In this document: one piece after another, positions 8,932 to 17,553 of the stretch
Numbering within the stretch: the stretch's first letter is position 1
Layout: each line of letters opens with the position of its first letter
DNA from: JAAYJT01 sp964419945
GTDB taxonomy: Bacteria > Bacteroidota > Bacteroidia > Bacteroidales > JAAYJT01
Assembly (NCBI GenBank): GCA_964419945.1
Contig: CAYQRU010000003.1
Span: 19,630 to 83,629 of the forward strand
Direction of reading: 5' to 3'
Length of the DNA: 64,000 nucleotides
Program-made: the position numbers and the translations under genes
Notes under the pieces: generated by a model
Seen by the model: the letters and a program-made list of their open reading frames with translations, nothing else
Told to the model about the DNA's origin: nothing
The model's database searches: none

Positions 8932-10287
8932 TTATACAATTCCGTGGGCAAGCATGGCATCGGCTACTTTCACAAAACCGCCTACATTGGCACCATTCAC
9001 GTAATTAATGAATCCGCTTTCTTCCTTGCCAAAACGCACACAGGTTTCATGAATATTTTTCATGATGGTGTGTAGTTTGGCATCTACTTCTTCACGGCTC
9101 CAGGAGAGACGCATTGAATTCTGTGTCATTTCAAGTCCCGAAGTGGCTACGCCACCGGCATTGGCAGCTTTTCCAGGTCCATAGAGAATACCTTTTTCGA
9201 GGAATACTTCGACTGCTTCGGGGGTGCTTGGCATATTGGCACCTTCACTGACCACGAAACAACCATTTTTAACAAGGATCTTTGCTTCCTCTTCGTTCAG
9301 TTCATTTTGTGTGGCACAAGGCATGGCCACATCGCATTTCACAACCCAGGGACGGATCCCTTCGTGATATTCGCAGTTAAACTTATCAGCATATTCCTTG
9401 ATCCTTCCTCGGCGCACGTTCTTAAGTTCCATCGCCCACTTCAACTTATCGGCGTCAATTCCTTTCGGATCATATATAAAGCCTGCAGAATCGGAGAGGG
9501 TTACTACCTTACCTCCCATTTCAGTTACTTTTTCTGTTGCATATTGGGCTACATTGCCCGATCCTGAAACAGTAACTGTTTTACCCTTCAGTGAGTCACC
9601 GCGGGTTTTCAACATTTCTTCAGCAAAATAGGTAGCGCCGTATCCGGTGGCTTCGGGGCGAATCAGGCTACCGCCCCATTCTCGGCCCTTGCCGGTGAGA
9701 ACGCCGGTAAATTCATTTTTCAGGCGTTTGTACTGTCCAAACATAAAACCAACTTCACGGCCACCCACACCAATATCGCCGGCCGGAACGTCGGTATCCG
9801 GACCAATATGACGGAAAAGTTCAGACATAAAGCTTTGGCAAAATTTCATCACTTCGTTGTCCGATTTTCCTTTGGGATCGAAATCAGAGCCACCCTTACC
9901 ACCGCCCATTGGTAATGTGGTCAGACTATTCTTGAACACCTGCTCAAAGGCCAAGAATTTCAGAATCCCGAGGTTCACTGTAGGGTGAAAACGCAAGCCA
10001 CCCTTATAGGGCCCGATGGCGCTGTTCATCTCGATGCGGAAACCGCGGTTGATCTGCACCTGGCCTTTATCGTCGAGCCAGGGAACGCGGAAAATGATCA
10101 CCCTTTCAGGTTCTGCAATGCGTTGCAAAATTTTGGCATGTTTGTATTTGGGATTTTCTTCGATATAAGGAAGCAGCGATTCTGCCACCTCTTTAACCGC
10201 CTGATGGAATTCAACTTCCCCGGCGTTTTTGGCGATGATGGGGGCCATGAACTCATCAACCAGTTGTTTAAGTGCAACACTTGTCAT
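8932..10287 (-). CDS. gdhA: NADP-type glutamate dehydrogenase
   Basis: A 451-residue hexameric-type glutamate dehydrogenase that aminates 2-oxoglutarate. The substrate-binding segments are GPYKGGLRFHPTVN and MGGGKGGSDFDPKGKSD (catalytic lysine), followed by PAGDIGVGGREVGFMFGQYKR, and the Rossmann fold GKTVTVSGSGNVAQYATEK. SGSGNVA with Ser rather than an acidic residue nearby, and the overall length, match the NADP-specific anabolic class of E. coli and Bacteroides. Gene stands alone; the stop is 20 bases from a shared terminator with pheS. Confidence 0.95.
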   Translation of the reverse strand: MTSVALKQLVDEFMAPIIAKNAGEVEFHQAVKEVAESLLPYIEENPKYKHAKILQRIAEPERVIIFRVPWLDDKGQVQINRGFRIEMNSAIGPYKGGLRFHPTVNLGILKFLAFEQVFKNSLTTLPMGGGKGGSDFDPKGKSDNEVMKFCQSFMSELFRHIGPDTDVPAGDIGVGGREVGFMFGQYKRLKNEFTGVLTGKGREWGGSLIRPEATGYGATYFAEEMLKTRGDSLKGKTVTVSGSGNVAQYATEKVTEMGGKVVTLSDSAGFIYDPKGIDADKLKWAMELKNVRRGRIKEYADKFNCEYHEGIRPWVVKCDVAMPCATQNELNEEEAKILVKNGCFVVSEGANMPSTPEAVEVFLEKGILYGPGKAANAGGVATSGLEMTQNSMRLSWSREEVDAKLHTIMKNIHETCVRFGKEESGFINYVNGANVGGFVKVADAMLAHGIV

Positions 10288-10408
10288 ATAAGTAATTTTT
10301 TGTGATTAAAAAGTTTTGCTAACAGCGGGCAATATTAAGGAAAAAAATGCACCTGTACCCTGGAAATGAATGATTTTTTACATGAGGTTGGAGTGAGGAT
10401 GTAATTGT

Positions 10409-10891
10409 TTGGTAAATAGCTTCTTGTGTAACCAGGAGAACAGGATCATTCCACCTGGTTATTCTGGAAAAAATATCCGGGCAAAAAGTGCCTGGTCAAC
10501 ATTATCAAATGTTATGGTTTTATCTCATATGATGGTTTCGATAAAAGGGTTTATTAATGCAAATATTAACGGCAAAGACCCCTGCAAAGAGGATCGTTCC
10601 GGCGCTTATATCATCCGTTATGTGGATAAACACATTATTGCCGCCGGATTGGCAGGCCGCTGCACCACACAGGTTTCATGTGCCATTGGCATGGCTGAGC
10701 CTACATCGCTGTATGTGAACCTGCACAGAACAGGGAAAGTTTCTGAAATGTACCTGACTGCTTCCATCAAAGACCTGTTTGCTTTCAGGCCAATGGCAAT
10801 CATGGAAATCCTGAACCTGAAACAGCCCGTTTATCGTAAAACAGCAGTTTACGGGTATTTTTTTAGAAATGGTTTTGCATGGGAAGAATAG
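10409..10891 (+). pseudogene. Remnant of S-adenosylmethionine synthetase (metK), C-terminal part only
   Basis: The last ~110 residues of this frame follow the MetK C-terminal domain closely: GKDPCKEDRSGAYIIRYV, IIAAGLAGRCTTQVSCAIGMAEPTSLYV, TGKVSE, then RPMAIMEILNLKQPVYRKTAVYG and a final AWEE. In intact MetK the corresponding start reads GGGAFSGKDPxKVDRSAAY; here the glycine-rich ATP/Mg loop is lost (NINGKDP). The N-terminal domain, with its catalytic histidine loop, is absent; the ~60 residues ahead resemble at most a scrap of the middle domain (STLSNVMVLSH versus the family's VVxSTQH). MetK is about 390-430 residues, so this cannot be functional alone. A frame of 161 codons with no stop suggests recent decay or a retained fragment. 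A working metK is presumably elsewhere. Confidence 0.7.
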
Positions 10892-11429
10892 AAACAGGAT
10901 ATTATTCAGAACCTTGTAGCCTGATTAACTTAAAGTAATAACGACAAATTCAGAACCAGATATAAGGAGGGCAACTATGCTTAAATAAACAATCAAAGCA
11001 TCAGGGGTTTCCCGGTTAACCGGAAAAGAACACCACGGTGGAAAAATGATGCAGGGCGTAAGCCTAAAAAAGTTTCCGGTTTTCATGTCTGGATAATTAA
11101 CTGCCCGAAGTCCAAAATACGGCGGGACCTGAATTCAATAGTGACAGGTCAGCAAACCTTGACCATTTGCTTGTAATCCAACACCGTCAATTGAATTCAC
11201 CTGTGTGAGGCGTACTGAAATTTTGGCGCCTTCTGTTTTGCAACAAAACAAATACTACTGACGATCCGGTTAATCCCGAATGTTCCTGATCAACAACCTG
11301 CTGTTCAATTTTATAAGATTTTCCAAGTCAGGATCATACAATAAACTGACTATAAAGGCCATTAGTTCGGGTCCATTGAAGATCAGGCGTGATTAAACAA
11401 AAAGTTACAGGCAAATTTGAAGATGTGTT
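10892..11429. other. Intergenic stretch without supportable gene
   Basis: About 540 bases after the metK remnant. A good-looking Shine-Dalgarno (AAGGAGGG near 10963) precedes ATG CTT AAA TAA at 10978; the same frame then runs another 36 codons without a stop but with no recognisable protein similarity. It may be a decayed small gene. Nothing else stood out. Confidence 0.35.
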
Positions 11430-12914
11430 TCAATATATCTGAGGTTGAACCACTTCTCTGTTATATCTCCCCTGTGCTAATTCAAAAGCTGTTCTAAAAC
11501 CCAATCTGACGATATTTTCAAACAATACAGGATTTAGTGTTTCAGGGGTATCGCCAGGGGAATGCAGGTGGGTATAACTATTGGTAGACACAAAGTAAAG
11601 CCCCGGTATTCCTGCATTGAAAAATGGGGTCAGGTCAGCACCTCCACCATTCCAGGTACGATCCACAACCATTTTTTCTGAATCGAGATTCCGTGCGAGT
11701 TCCCAGAGTTCCGGGGAACTCTTTCCATTACCGAGTTGAATACTGTCGCCATGCGCGATGCAATCAAAATTCAGCATGGCTATAATTTTCTCATGCGGAA
11801 CCGGACAATGTTTTATAAAATGTTCTGCGCCCTGCAATCCCTGCTCTTCTGAAGCAAAAAAAACAAATATCAGGGAACGTGCCGGTGCAGTTTCTGACAT
11901 GCGGAAAGCGCGGGCAATTTCAAGCACAGCAGCCGAACCGGAAGCATTATCGTTGGCTCCGGGATAATAAATGGTTCCACACTGGCTTCCCACGTGATCG
12001 AGATGAGCGCCGATGACAACAAACTCATTTTTAAAATAAGGATCACTACCTTCGATCATGCCAACTATGTTATAAGTTGGCGTTTCGAACCTGTATTCTG
12101 TTCTGACACTGATATGTGCTTTCGTTTTCAGTTCAAGAGAAGCAGGTTGTCGCCCGTTTTCAAGTTCATAAAACAGAGACTCAAGGTTTTTTCCGGACCT
12201 TGCGATCATTCTGTCAGCAAGCGACCGGCTGATGACCATCTGGATGAAATCCTTCAATTGTTCACCCGGGCCATGCAGTACACTACCAATCACTTCAGGG
12301 ATACCCTGCCTTTCTTCCGGTGCCGATACAAACATAATTGCGGCTGCCCCGTGCGCGAAGGCAATGTTGGCTTTTTCACGCGGTAATGCTCCCGGCCAGG
12401 GAATGTCTTGTAATTTCCAACCTGGATTGCTCCTGAAAACCATCACGATTTTGTTGTTTACATCAATACCGGCATAATCATCGTAACCATGTTCCGGCAC
12501 ACTCACTCCATATCCTGCGAAAACGAGCTGGGCGAATACATCTCCGGCACCAGTGAATCCCCGGAAGGTAAAATCAGTTCCATGTCGTGGTGTAATAATC
12601 TCATTATCAATATGGATTTCGAAAGTACAAGGAGCAAGTACAGCATTATATTCAACTGTCAGGTGCTGAAAATAACCCTGATCTCCAGATTGGATCAATC
12701 CGGAATTAGCAAATTCTGCGGCCATAAAGTTTGCCGCTTTCTCATAACCTTCGTGACCTGGTAAGCGGCCAGCCATCGGTTCTGAGGAGAGAACCTTCAC
12801 TACGTTCATCAGTATTCCGGAGTTTATCAGGTTACCGGAGGCAGTTGGCGTTTGCTGTGCTTTTAATTCCGGCAAAAGCAGCACGGCCATTAATATGATT
12901 ATTGTCAGCTTCAT
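11430..12914 (-). CDS. Exported M28-family zinc aminopeptidase with PA domain
   Basis: A 494-residue protein with a signal peptide (about 19 residues, ending LKA-Q). A PA-type insertion (roughly residues 110-270) carries the segment IVMVFRSNPGW and AAIMFVSAPE. The M28 catalytic domain has the metal ligands in GAHLDHVG, PGANDNASGSAAVLEIARA and FASEEQGLQGAEHF, and a late His in TNSYTHLHSPGDTP. It would cleave N-terminal residues from peptides outside the cytoplasm. Its start lies 83 bases inside the 3' end of the upstream gene, so it is the last gene of the cysteine-dioxygenase operon, though a link between a peptidase and that pathway is not evident. Confidence 0.88.
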   Translation of the reverse strand: MKLTIIILMAVLLLPELKAQQTPTASGNLINSGILMNVVKVLSSEPMAGRLPGHEGYEKAANFMAAEFANSGLIQSGDQGYFQHLTVEYNAVLAPCTFEIHIDNEIITPRHGTDFTFRGFTGAGDVFAQLVFAGYGVSVPEHGYDDYAGIDVNNKIVMVFRSNPGWKLQDIPWPGALPREKANIAFAHGAAAIMFVSAPEERQGIPEVIGSVLHGPGEQLKDFIQMVISRSLADRMIARSGKNLESLFYELENGRQPASLELKTKAHISVRTEYRFETPTYNIVGMIEGSDPYFKNEFVVIGAHLDHVGSQCGTIYYPGANDNASGSAAVLEIARAFRMSETAPARSLIFVFFASEEQGLQGAEHFIKHCPVPHEKIIAMLNFDCIAHGDSIQLGNGKSSPELWELARNLDSEKMVVDRTWNGGGADLTPFFNAGIPGLYFVSTNSYTHLHSPGDTPETLNPVLFENIVRLGFRTAFELAQGRYNREVVQPQIY

Positions 12915-13866
12915 AGATAAATTGAAATATTCGCCCGTTTTGAAGGATGTTTATTTTATTACAGTGACTAAGATGTATAAAATGATAAGATGAATCAATA
13001 TAAAAGACTGTATCCGCGTATATCTTAAATAGTCCTGTGCATTCAGGTTTTCCTTCGGAGTTGTAACGTGAAATAAGATAATTTGGTTCATTAAAGCTAA
13101 TATGAAACCATGAACCTGCACCTTCACCACTAAGCCATTGCGCATTTTCGGGGATGGCGGGATGCCTGGGAGGAGCCTTTAAGGTAGTTGTCAACTGGTC
13201 TCTGGAAAGATTTTTAGAGAAATCTGCTCCTGTGGTCTGAACCAAAGCCGGAATTTCAGTTTTGTTTTTCAATGAGTTTACATTGTTGAGGGTGGTTGGC
13301 GTTAACGGAACGAAAAATTTCAGGCGAAAAGCCTTGCGCCAGCCAGGGTTGCCTGCCATAATCACATCATTGACAAACCTTGAGCAATTGCTTCCTCTCC
13401 GCACAAAAGGTCCGTAAGGCAATGGGCTGGAATCCTGTAGCAGCCTGGCTTTCTGCCAGGCAAGATTAAAATTGATTCTGCAATACGAAGCATAAAGTTT
13501 GCCATCACCATGGCAGGCTTTGTTATGCTGGAGTTCATCCAGGATTACCCTGACATTTTCAATCCGGGTTCCATCCTCTGAAATCCGGGGAATGGTTTTG
13601 ACTAAAAGATCATGATCGGTCGTTGCACTTCTCACCCTGCCAAAATTAAAAGGTGAATGATACCGGCCAAAGTCGTAATAATGGCATTTCATTTCCTTGT
13701 CGTCAATCAGTACCAGGGCAGCATGACCCGCTTTATAAAACCAGTTTTTATTGATCCCGAGCCAGCGCAAAGGCATATCGTACCATGAATTGGGCTGTTT
13801 ACAAAGAGTTGCAGGCCAGGCCAGAGCAATGACAAAACCGGTGTATTTGCTCTTTTTTACGCTCAT
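12832..13866 (-). CDS. DUF6695-like protein, possible permuted papain-fold hydrolase
   Basis: A 344-residue protein that I associate, with moderate confidence, with Bacteroidota DUF6695. No signal peptide or membrane segment is seen. The N-terminal half has GHAALVLID (His near residue 48) followed by HYYDFGRYHSPFNFGRVRSA, and about residue 160 has RGSNCSRFVNDVI. A His first and a Cys in an NCSRF helix start second is the order seen in circularly permuted NlpC/P60-like (LRAT/YiiX/DUF4105-type) cysteine hydrolases; this reading is inference. The C-terminal third is unrelated and carries WLSGEGAGSWFHI, as a small beta-domain. Its start overlaps the decarboxylase stop by 4 bases and its 3' end overlaps the M28 gene by 83 bases. 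Confidence 0.7.
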   Translation of the reverse strand: MSVKKSKYTGFVIALAWPATLCKQPNSWYDMPLRWLGINKNWFYKAGHAALVLIDDKEMKCHYYDFGRYHSPFNFGRVRSATTDHDLLVKTIPRISEDGTRIENVRVILDELQHNKACHGDGKLYASYCRINFNLAWQKARLLQDSSPLPYGPFVRRGSNCSRFVNDVIMAGNPGWRKAFRLKFFVPLTPTTLNNVNSLKNKTEIPALVQTTGADFSKNLSRDQLTTTLKAPPRHPAIPENAQWLSGEGAGSWFHISFNEPNYLISRYNSEGKPECTGLFKIYADTVFYIDSSYHFIHLSHCNKINILQNGRIFQFIYEADNNHINGRAAFAGIKSTANANCLR

Positions 13867-15278
13867 GCAGTCAAAAGTTGCTTTTCAAGTTGCTTTGCAG
13901 CAGAAATCAGGTGATTAAAAAATAAATCAATATCCGGTTTTTCCAATTCTCCGTTAGAGGTGATCAATCGTATGGTCAGGTCTTTCCCGATGAAACCATA
14001 ATTGACGATTGTTTTACCGGATTTTCTGAGCATTTCACGCAATTGCAGGTTAAATTCGTTGAGGTTGGTTTCTTCTTCAGGAACATAGCGGAAACAAATA
14101 GCAAACGACTGGCGTGGTGACATTAATTCAAGCCTGGGATTCTCCAGTACAATCTTTTCGGCATAAATTGCCATATCCATCAAATTGTCTATGCGTTGCT
14201 GATATCCATTCAAACCAAAATATTTCCAGGCAAACCAAAGTTTTACGGCATCAACCCTGCGTCCGCATTGTATGGATTTTTTGCCAAGGTCTTCAATCCC
14301 GTCAATATCATGAAATATATAGTCTGTATTCAGGTCGGTGAGGTTGAACTGCAGGGTTCCTTTTTGCTTAACCAGGATGACTGAACAAATCAAAGGGATA
14401 TTCATCAGCTTGTGTGGATTCCAGGCAAAGGAGTCGGTTTTTTCGATGCCCTGCATCATGTGCCGGTGTTTTTCGCTAAGGATCACTGAACCACCAAAAG
14501 AACCATCGGCATGCAGCCAAATGTTGTATCTCTGGCAAATTTCAGCCATTTCATCAATGGAGTCGTAAGCGCCCAGCAAAGTTGTGGCATTGGTGGCGAC
14601 GGCAAAAAAAGGTTTTTCCCCGCGGGAAATGGATTCCTGAATGGCTATTTCCAATTCAGCCGGAATTATTTTTCCAAGCTCATCGGTTTTGACTTTAATT
14701 ACACTTTTCGAGCCAATTCCCAGGACATTGGAAGCTGTTTCGAAAGAATAATGTGCCTGTTCATTCACAAAAACTGTGAGTTTATTCTTTCGGTCGTAAC
14801 CCTCAAAACGGCTTTCGGGTTGAATCCGGTTCCTGGCTGAAAACATGGCCACCAGGTTGGCATTGCTGCCGCCGCTGACGAAGAGTCCGTCGCCATTATC
14901 ATAACCTGCATAGCGGCTCATCAGACTGATCATCGTTTTTTCTATTTCTGTGGCTACTGGTGCAACTTCAAAGGTGTACATCGAAGTATTGGTAAGGGTA
15001 GTAAGCACATCGCCGATAAAAGCCGGGAAATTGAAACCTGAGTAAAGTTGGTTAAGAAACTGCCTGCTTCCTGTTCTGACTGAATAATTCAGGTACTGAT
15101 CAACCAGTTCAAGGAATCCGTTCTGATCAATACCGGCTTTTTCGATCTGCATATTGATGAGGCCTGCAAGTTCGGTAGGGCCCCTGTAATTTACTACCGG
15201 TTTTTGATTGGTGGCATTGCCTTCGACATACTGCCGGATTTTTTCAAAAACTTCGTTAAGGATAATCTTTTCGTTCAT
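13863..15278 (-). CDS. Group II PLP-dependent amino acid decarboxylase, GAD/CSAD type
   Basis: A 471-residue PLP enzyme. The N-terminal segment FLNQLYSGFNFPAFIGDVLT..NTSMYTFEVAPV matches glutamate/cysteine-sulfinate decarboxylases. VSGGSNANL binds the cofactor phosphate, His176 (AHYSFE) stacks on the ring, Asp258 (HADGSFGG) contacts the ring nitrogen, and Lys290 (WNPHKLMNIPLICS) forms the Schiff base. NPHK followed by PL.CS is the signature of GAD67/CSAD/GADL1 rather than of aromatic decarboxylases (DPHKW). Substrate could be glutamate, aspartate or cysteine sulfinate. Two genes upstream in the same operon lies a cysteine dioxygenase, whose product is cysteine sulfinate, so hypotaurine formation is favoured (inference). 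Confidence 0.85.
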   Translation of the reverse strand: MNEKIILNEVFEKIRQYVEGNATNQKPVVNYRGPTELAGLINMQIEKAGIDQNGFLELVDQYLNYSVRTGSRQFLNQLYSGFNFPAFIGDVLTTLTNTSMYTFEVAPVATEIEKTMISLMSRYAGYDNGDGLFVSGGSNANLVAMFSARNRIQPESRFEGYDRKNKLTVFVNEQAHYSFETASNVLGIGSKSVIKVKTDELGKIIPAELEIAIQESISRGEKPFFAVATNATTLLGAYDSIDEMAEICQRYNIWLHADGSFGGSVILSEKHRHMMQGIEKTDSFAWNPHKLMNIPLICSVILVKQKGTLQFNLTDLNTDYIFHDIDGIEDLGKKSIQCGRRVDAVKLWFAWKYFGLNGYQQRIDNLMDMAIYAEKIVLENPRLELMSPRQSFAICFRYVPEEETNLNEFNLQLREMLRKSGKTIVNYGFIGKDLTIRLITSNGELEKPDIDLFFNHLISAAKQLEKQLLTA

Positions 15279-15293
15279 CTGGTCTTAAAATAA

Positions 15294-16040
15294 TTAGCCT
15301 CCAAAACTCTCCTGTTTCAATAATACCGACTCCAGCATTTTCACCAACTCTTCGCGGTGGATTTCGCCGTGGTGTTCAAAGTATGCTTCTCCATTCCGGT
15401 AAAGTACCAAATAGGGAACTGTTACGAGTTTCATTTCCCGCATAAGGCGTTTACTGGCATCAGCGTTGATTTTTACGATGGACAGTCGTTCGTGGTATTC
15501 CACCTTGAGGCTGTCAATCATAGGCATCATTTTGCGGCAGGGAGCGCACCACGGGGCATAAAAATCCACAAAAACAATGGGTTCAGAGGCAAGGAGTTGC
15601 ACAAATTCGACCGGTTCGAACTTATCGTCCATATCGGGCTGGGCATCGGGCTCTGTCACAACAAGCAAATTTGCCAGTTCCCATTCCATGATGCCGTACT
15701 GCAGATTAAAGATTTTCGTATAACCGTTTCTGAGTAAAAAACTGGCAGCCTGGTTACTCCGGTAACCGGTATTACAATAAAGATAAATGGGGCGGTCTTT
15801 TGGTAAAAGTAAGAGCCTGTCTCTGAAATCCAATGCATAATAGTTGAGTTGCCCGGCATCTTTGAGGTGGCCATTCCTGAATTCGCGCTGAGTTCTTACA
15901 TCAAGCAGTACACCGGGGCGGCTTTGGACAAGCTTTTCGAACTCCTTTGAATTAAGCTGAATTGCCTCAGAGTTTTTCTGGGCACAGGAAGTTATTGTGA
16001 TAGTAATTATGCCGAAAATCTGAATAAATCGTTGCATCAT
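15294..16040 (-). CDS. Rhodanese-thioredoxin fusion lipoprotein
   Basis: A 248-residue protein with a lipobox (TITSC, Cys19), so probably a membrane-anchored periplasmic lipoprotein. Residues ~25-125 are a rhodanese domain with the active-site loop YCNTGYRS (Cys89). Residues ~140-245 are a thioredoxin domain with WCAPC (Cys165, Cys168) and a cis-Pro in VTVPYL. Rhodaneses move sulfane sulfur and thioredoxins reduce disulfides or persulfides, so the fusion could act on a persulfide. It lies 30 bases after cysteine dioxygenase and 15 bases before the PLP decarboxylase, an unusual but coherent sulfur context. Confidence 0.88.
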   Translation of the reverse strand: MMQRFIQIFGIITITITSCAQKNSEAIQLNSKEFEKLVQSRPGVLLDVRTQREFRNGHLKDAGQLNYYALDFRDRLLLLPKDRPIYLYCNTGYRSNQAASFLLRNGYTKIFNLQYGIMEWELANLLVVTEPDAQPDMDDKFEPVEFVQLLASEPIVFVDFYAPWCAPCRKMMPMIDSLKVEYHERLSIVKINADASKRLMREMKLVTVPYLVLYRNGEAYFEHHGEIHREELVKMLESVLLKQESFGG

Positions 16041-16070
16041 AATGTAAGAACATTCACAGGTGATGAAAGT

Positions 16071-16769
16071 TTATGAAACTTTTTTTATCGCTGACTTTAT
16101 TTTCTCAAGAACCATCTTATTACTGTTGCGTTCATAAAACGGTTTCACAAGAGCTAAATAATCAACAAGCGCTTCAGGGTCAATGTGATCAAAGAATTTT
16201 TCACCTCTTATCAGTTCTTTGCTGATATTCAGATAGGCTTCACCATGGGTGTAAAACAGTTTGTTATGTTCAGGGGCATATATTTCTGCCAATGATTCGT
16301 GGTCACTTGTATCTGCATCGAATCCATAAATATGCAGGGTCAAAAAATCGCGAGTACCTGAATTTCCCATCATGTGAATGAAATTGCCACAAACATCGGC
16401 AATCTGACCGGCCTGAAAAATATCTCTGCGTTTAAGCACTAATTCCCCGTTTTCTATTTCGTACATCCTGTGGGTTGCCGGTCCCATAAAAAACACGCAA
16501 CCCCATTCGGTGGCCCCGTGATTATGAATGGCAGTAAAGTCGTTTTTTCGCCACGACATCAGCAAAATTTTAAAATGTTGATTACTGTAAAGTTCCTGCC
16601 TGCCATAACTCAAGAATTCCGGATGGTCAAATTGTCCGAGCCCTCTAAATTCCTTTTCTGAAATACCTGTTTGACGAACGATACTATTTAGTATTTCATT
16701 GTCTGGTACTGAGATTTGGTTAAGTTCTCCGATGATTTTGCAGATGCTTTGTGGCAATTCTTTAATCAT
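16071..16769 (-). CDS. Cysteine dioxygenase family (CDO type I cupin)
   Basis: A 232-residue protein whose residues ~45-150 form a cupin of the CDO type. His82 and His84 (AIHNHG) and His132 (GNFIHMMGN) provide the three-histidine iron site. Arg57 in YGRQELYSNQHFKILLMSW aligns with the YTR arginine (Arg60 in mammalian CDO) that binds the cysteine carboxylate; this favours L-cysteine over 3-mercaptopropionate. The Cys-Tyr crosslink cysteine is not at its usual place, as in many bacterial CDOs. It would oxidise cysteine to cysteine sulfinic acid. About 80 residues C-terminal to the cupin are extra. It heads a five-gene minus-strand operon. Confidence 0.82.
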   Translation of the reverse strand: MIKELPQSICKIIGELNQISVPDNEILNSIVRQTGISEKEFRGLGQFDHPEFLSYGRQELYSNQHFKILLMSWRKNDFTAIHNHGATEWGCVFFMGPATHRMYEIENGELVLKRRDIFQAGQIADVCGNFIHMMGNSGTRDFLTLHIYGFDADTSDHESLAEIYAPEHNKLFYTHGEAYLNISKELIRGEKFFDHIDPEALVDYLALVKPFYERNSNKMVLEKIKSAIKKVS

Positions 16770-16906
16770 GTTGCTGTAATTAATCCTGATTGCAGAAAGG
16801 GACTGTGAAAAATCCCGGTTTCATTTGTGCACTAAACTTCTGATTCACTATAATATATGTCATACTTTGTGAAGTGGTCTAAAATCACGTTGTCAATTAC
16901 AAGGCT

Positions 16907-16914
16907 CAAAAGTA
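16907..16914 (-). promoter_or_regulatory. Putative -7 element for the cysteine dioxygenase operon
   Basis: The minus strand reads TACTTTTG, an exact TAnnTTTG, lying between the DUF4833 stop and the cysteine dioxygenase start, with an untranslated leader of about 130 bases. No clear -33 TTG was found. Confidence 0.4.
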
Positions 16915-16945
16915 GTTAAAAATAATATGCTTTCATTAATCAGGC

Positions 16946-17467
16946 TCAAGGTACAATATATTCCAAAATCAGGGATTCGGAAGTAGTTTCGGTTGCATAA
17001 AGTTCAATCCTGTGTATTTTGGGAAACCAGAAAGAATCGTTGGCAAAATGGACGAAAAGACTGTTTACGATCATTTCTCGGTTTTTGCAATGGGTAAATA
17101 CCCTGAAAATTCCCCGTTCGTCTTTTTGTAAAATAAATGTTTTATCGGAGAATGATACAAATTTGAAAACCGCATGTTGTGCGTCAGCCTCAATAAAGTT
17201 CAGCCCGTAAGCATATTTGCTCTGCATCCGGGTTAATGGTTCCTTCTGATTGTTTTGGGATTGCCTGATCCAAAATATGTCAATGGGGTTTTCTGCAATT
17301 AAATCACCCTTTTTATCACGGTTCACCTGGTATAGGATTTTATCGGTATCCCGACTCCTGATTATGTGAAACAAAATTCCGTCATTCTCCGGGTCTTTAG
17401 CCAATAAAAATTGCTTGAACAGCAAAAAAATCATGAGCAAGATACTTATGGAAATCAATCTATTCAT
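16946..17467 (-). CDS. DUF4833 domain protein, exported
   Basis: A 173-residue protein starting with a hydrophobic signal segment (MNRLISISILLMIFLLF) and then LFHIIRSRDTDKILYQVNRDKKGDL..ENPIDIFWIRQ, which I recognise as DUF4833. This family is found mainly in Bacteroidota and has no known activity. The C-terminus FWFPKIHRIELYA matches the family's conserved end. I prefer the ATG at 17467 because it puts the signal peptide at the start; a frame-consistent ATG at 17524 would add 19 polar residues. It follows the YceI gene on the same strand by 30-90 bases. Confidence 0.75.
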   Translation of the reverse strand: MNRLISISILLMIFLLFKQFLLAKDPENDGILFHIIRSRDTDKILYQVNRDKKGDLIAENPIDIFWIRQSQNNQKEPLTRMQSKYAYGLNFIEADAQHAVFKFVSFSDKTFILQKDERGIFRVFTHCKNREMIVNSLFVHFANDSFWFPKIHRIELYATETTSESLILEYIVP

Positions 17468-17553
17468 TTGACCGGCATTTCCCTGGTTGTGCTGAAATGA
17501 GATTAAAAGGAAGCCTGCTGTCATAGCATCACGACTTCCTTATCCCCATTGAT

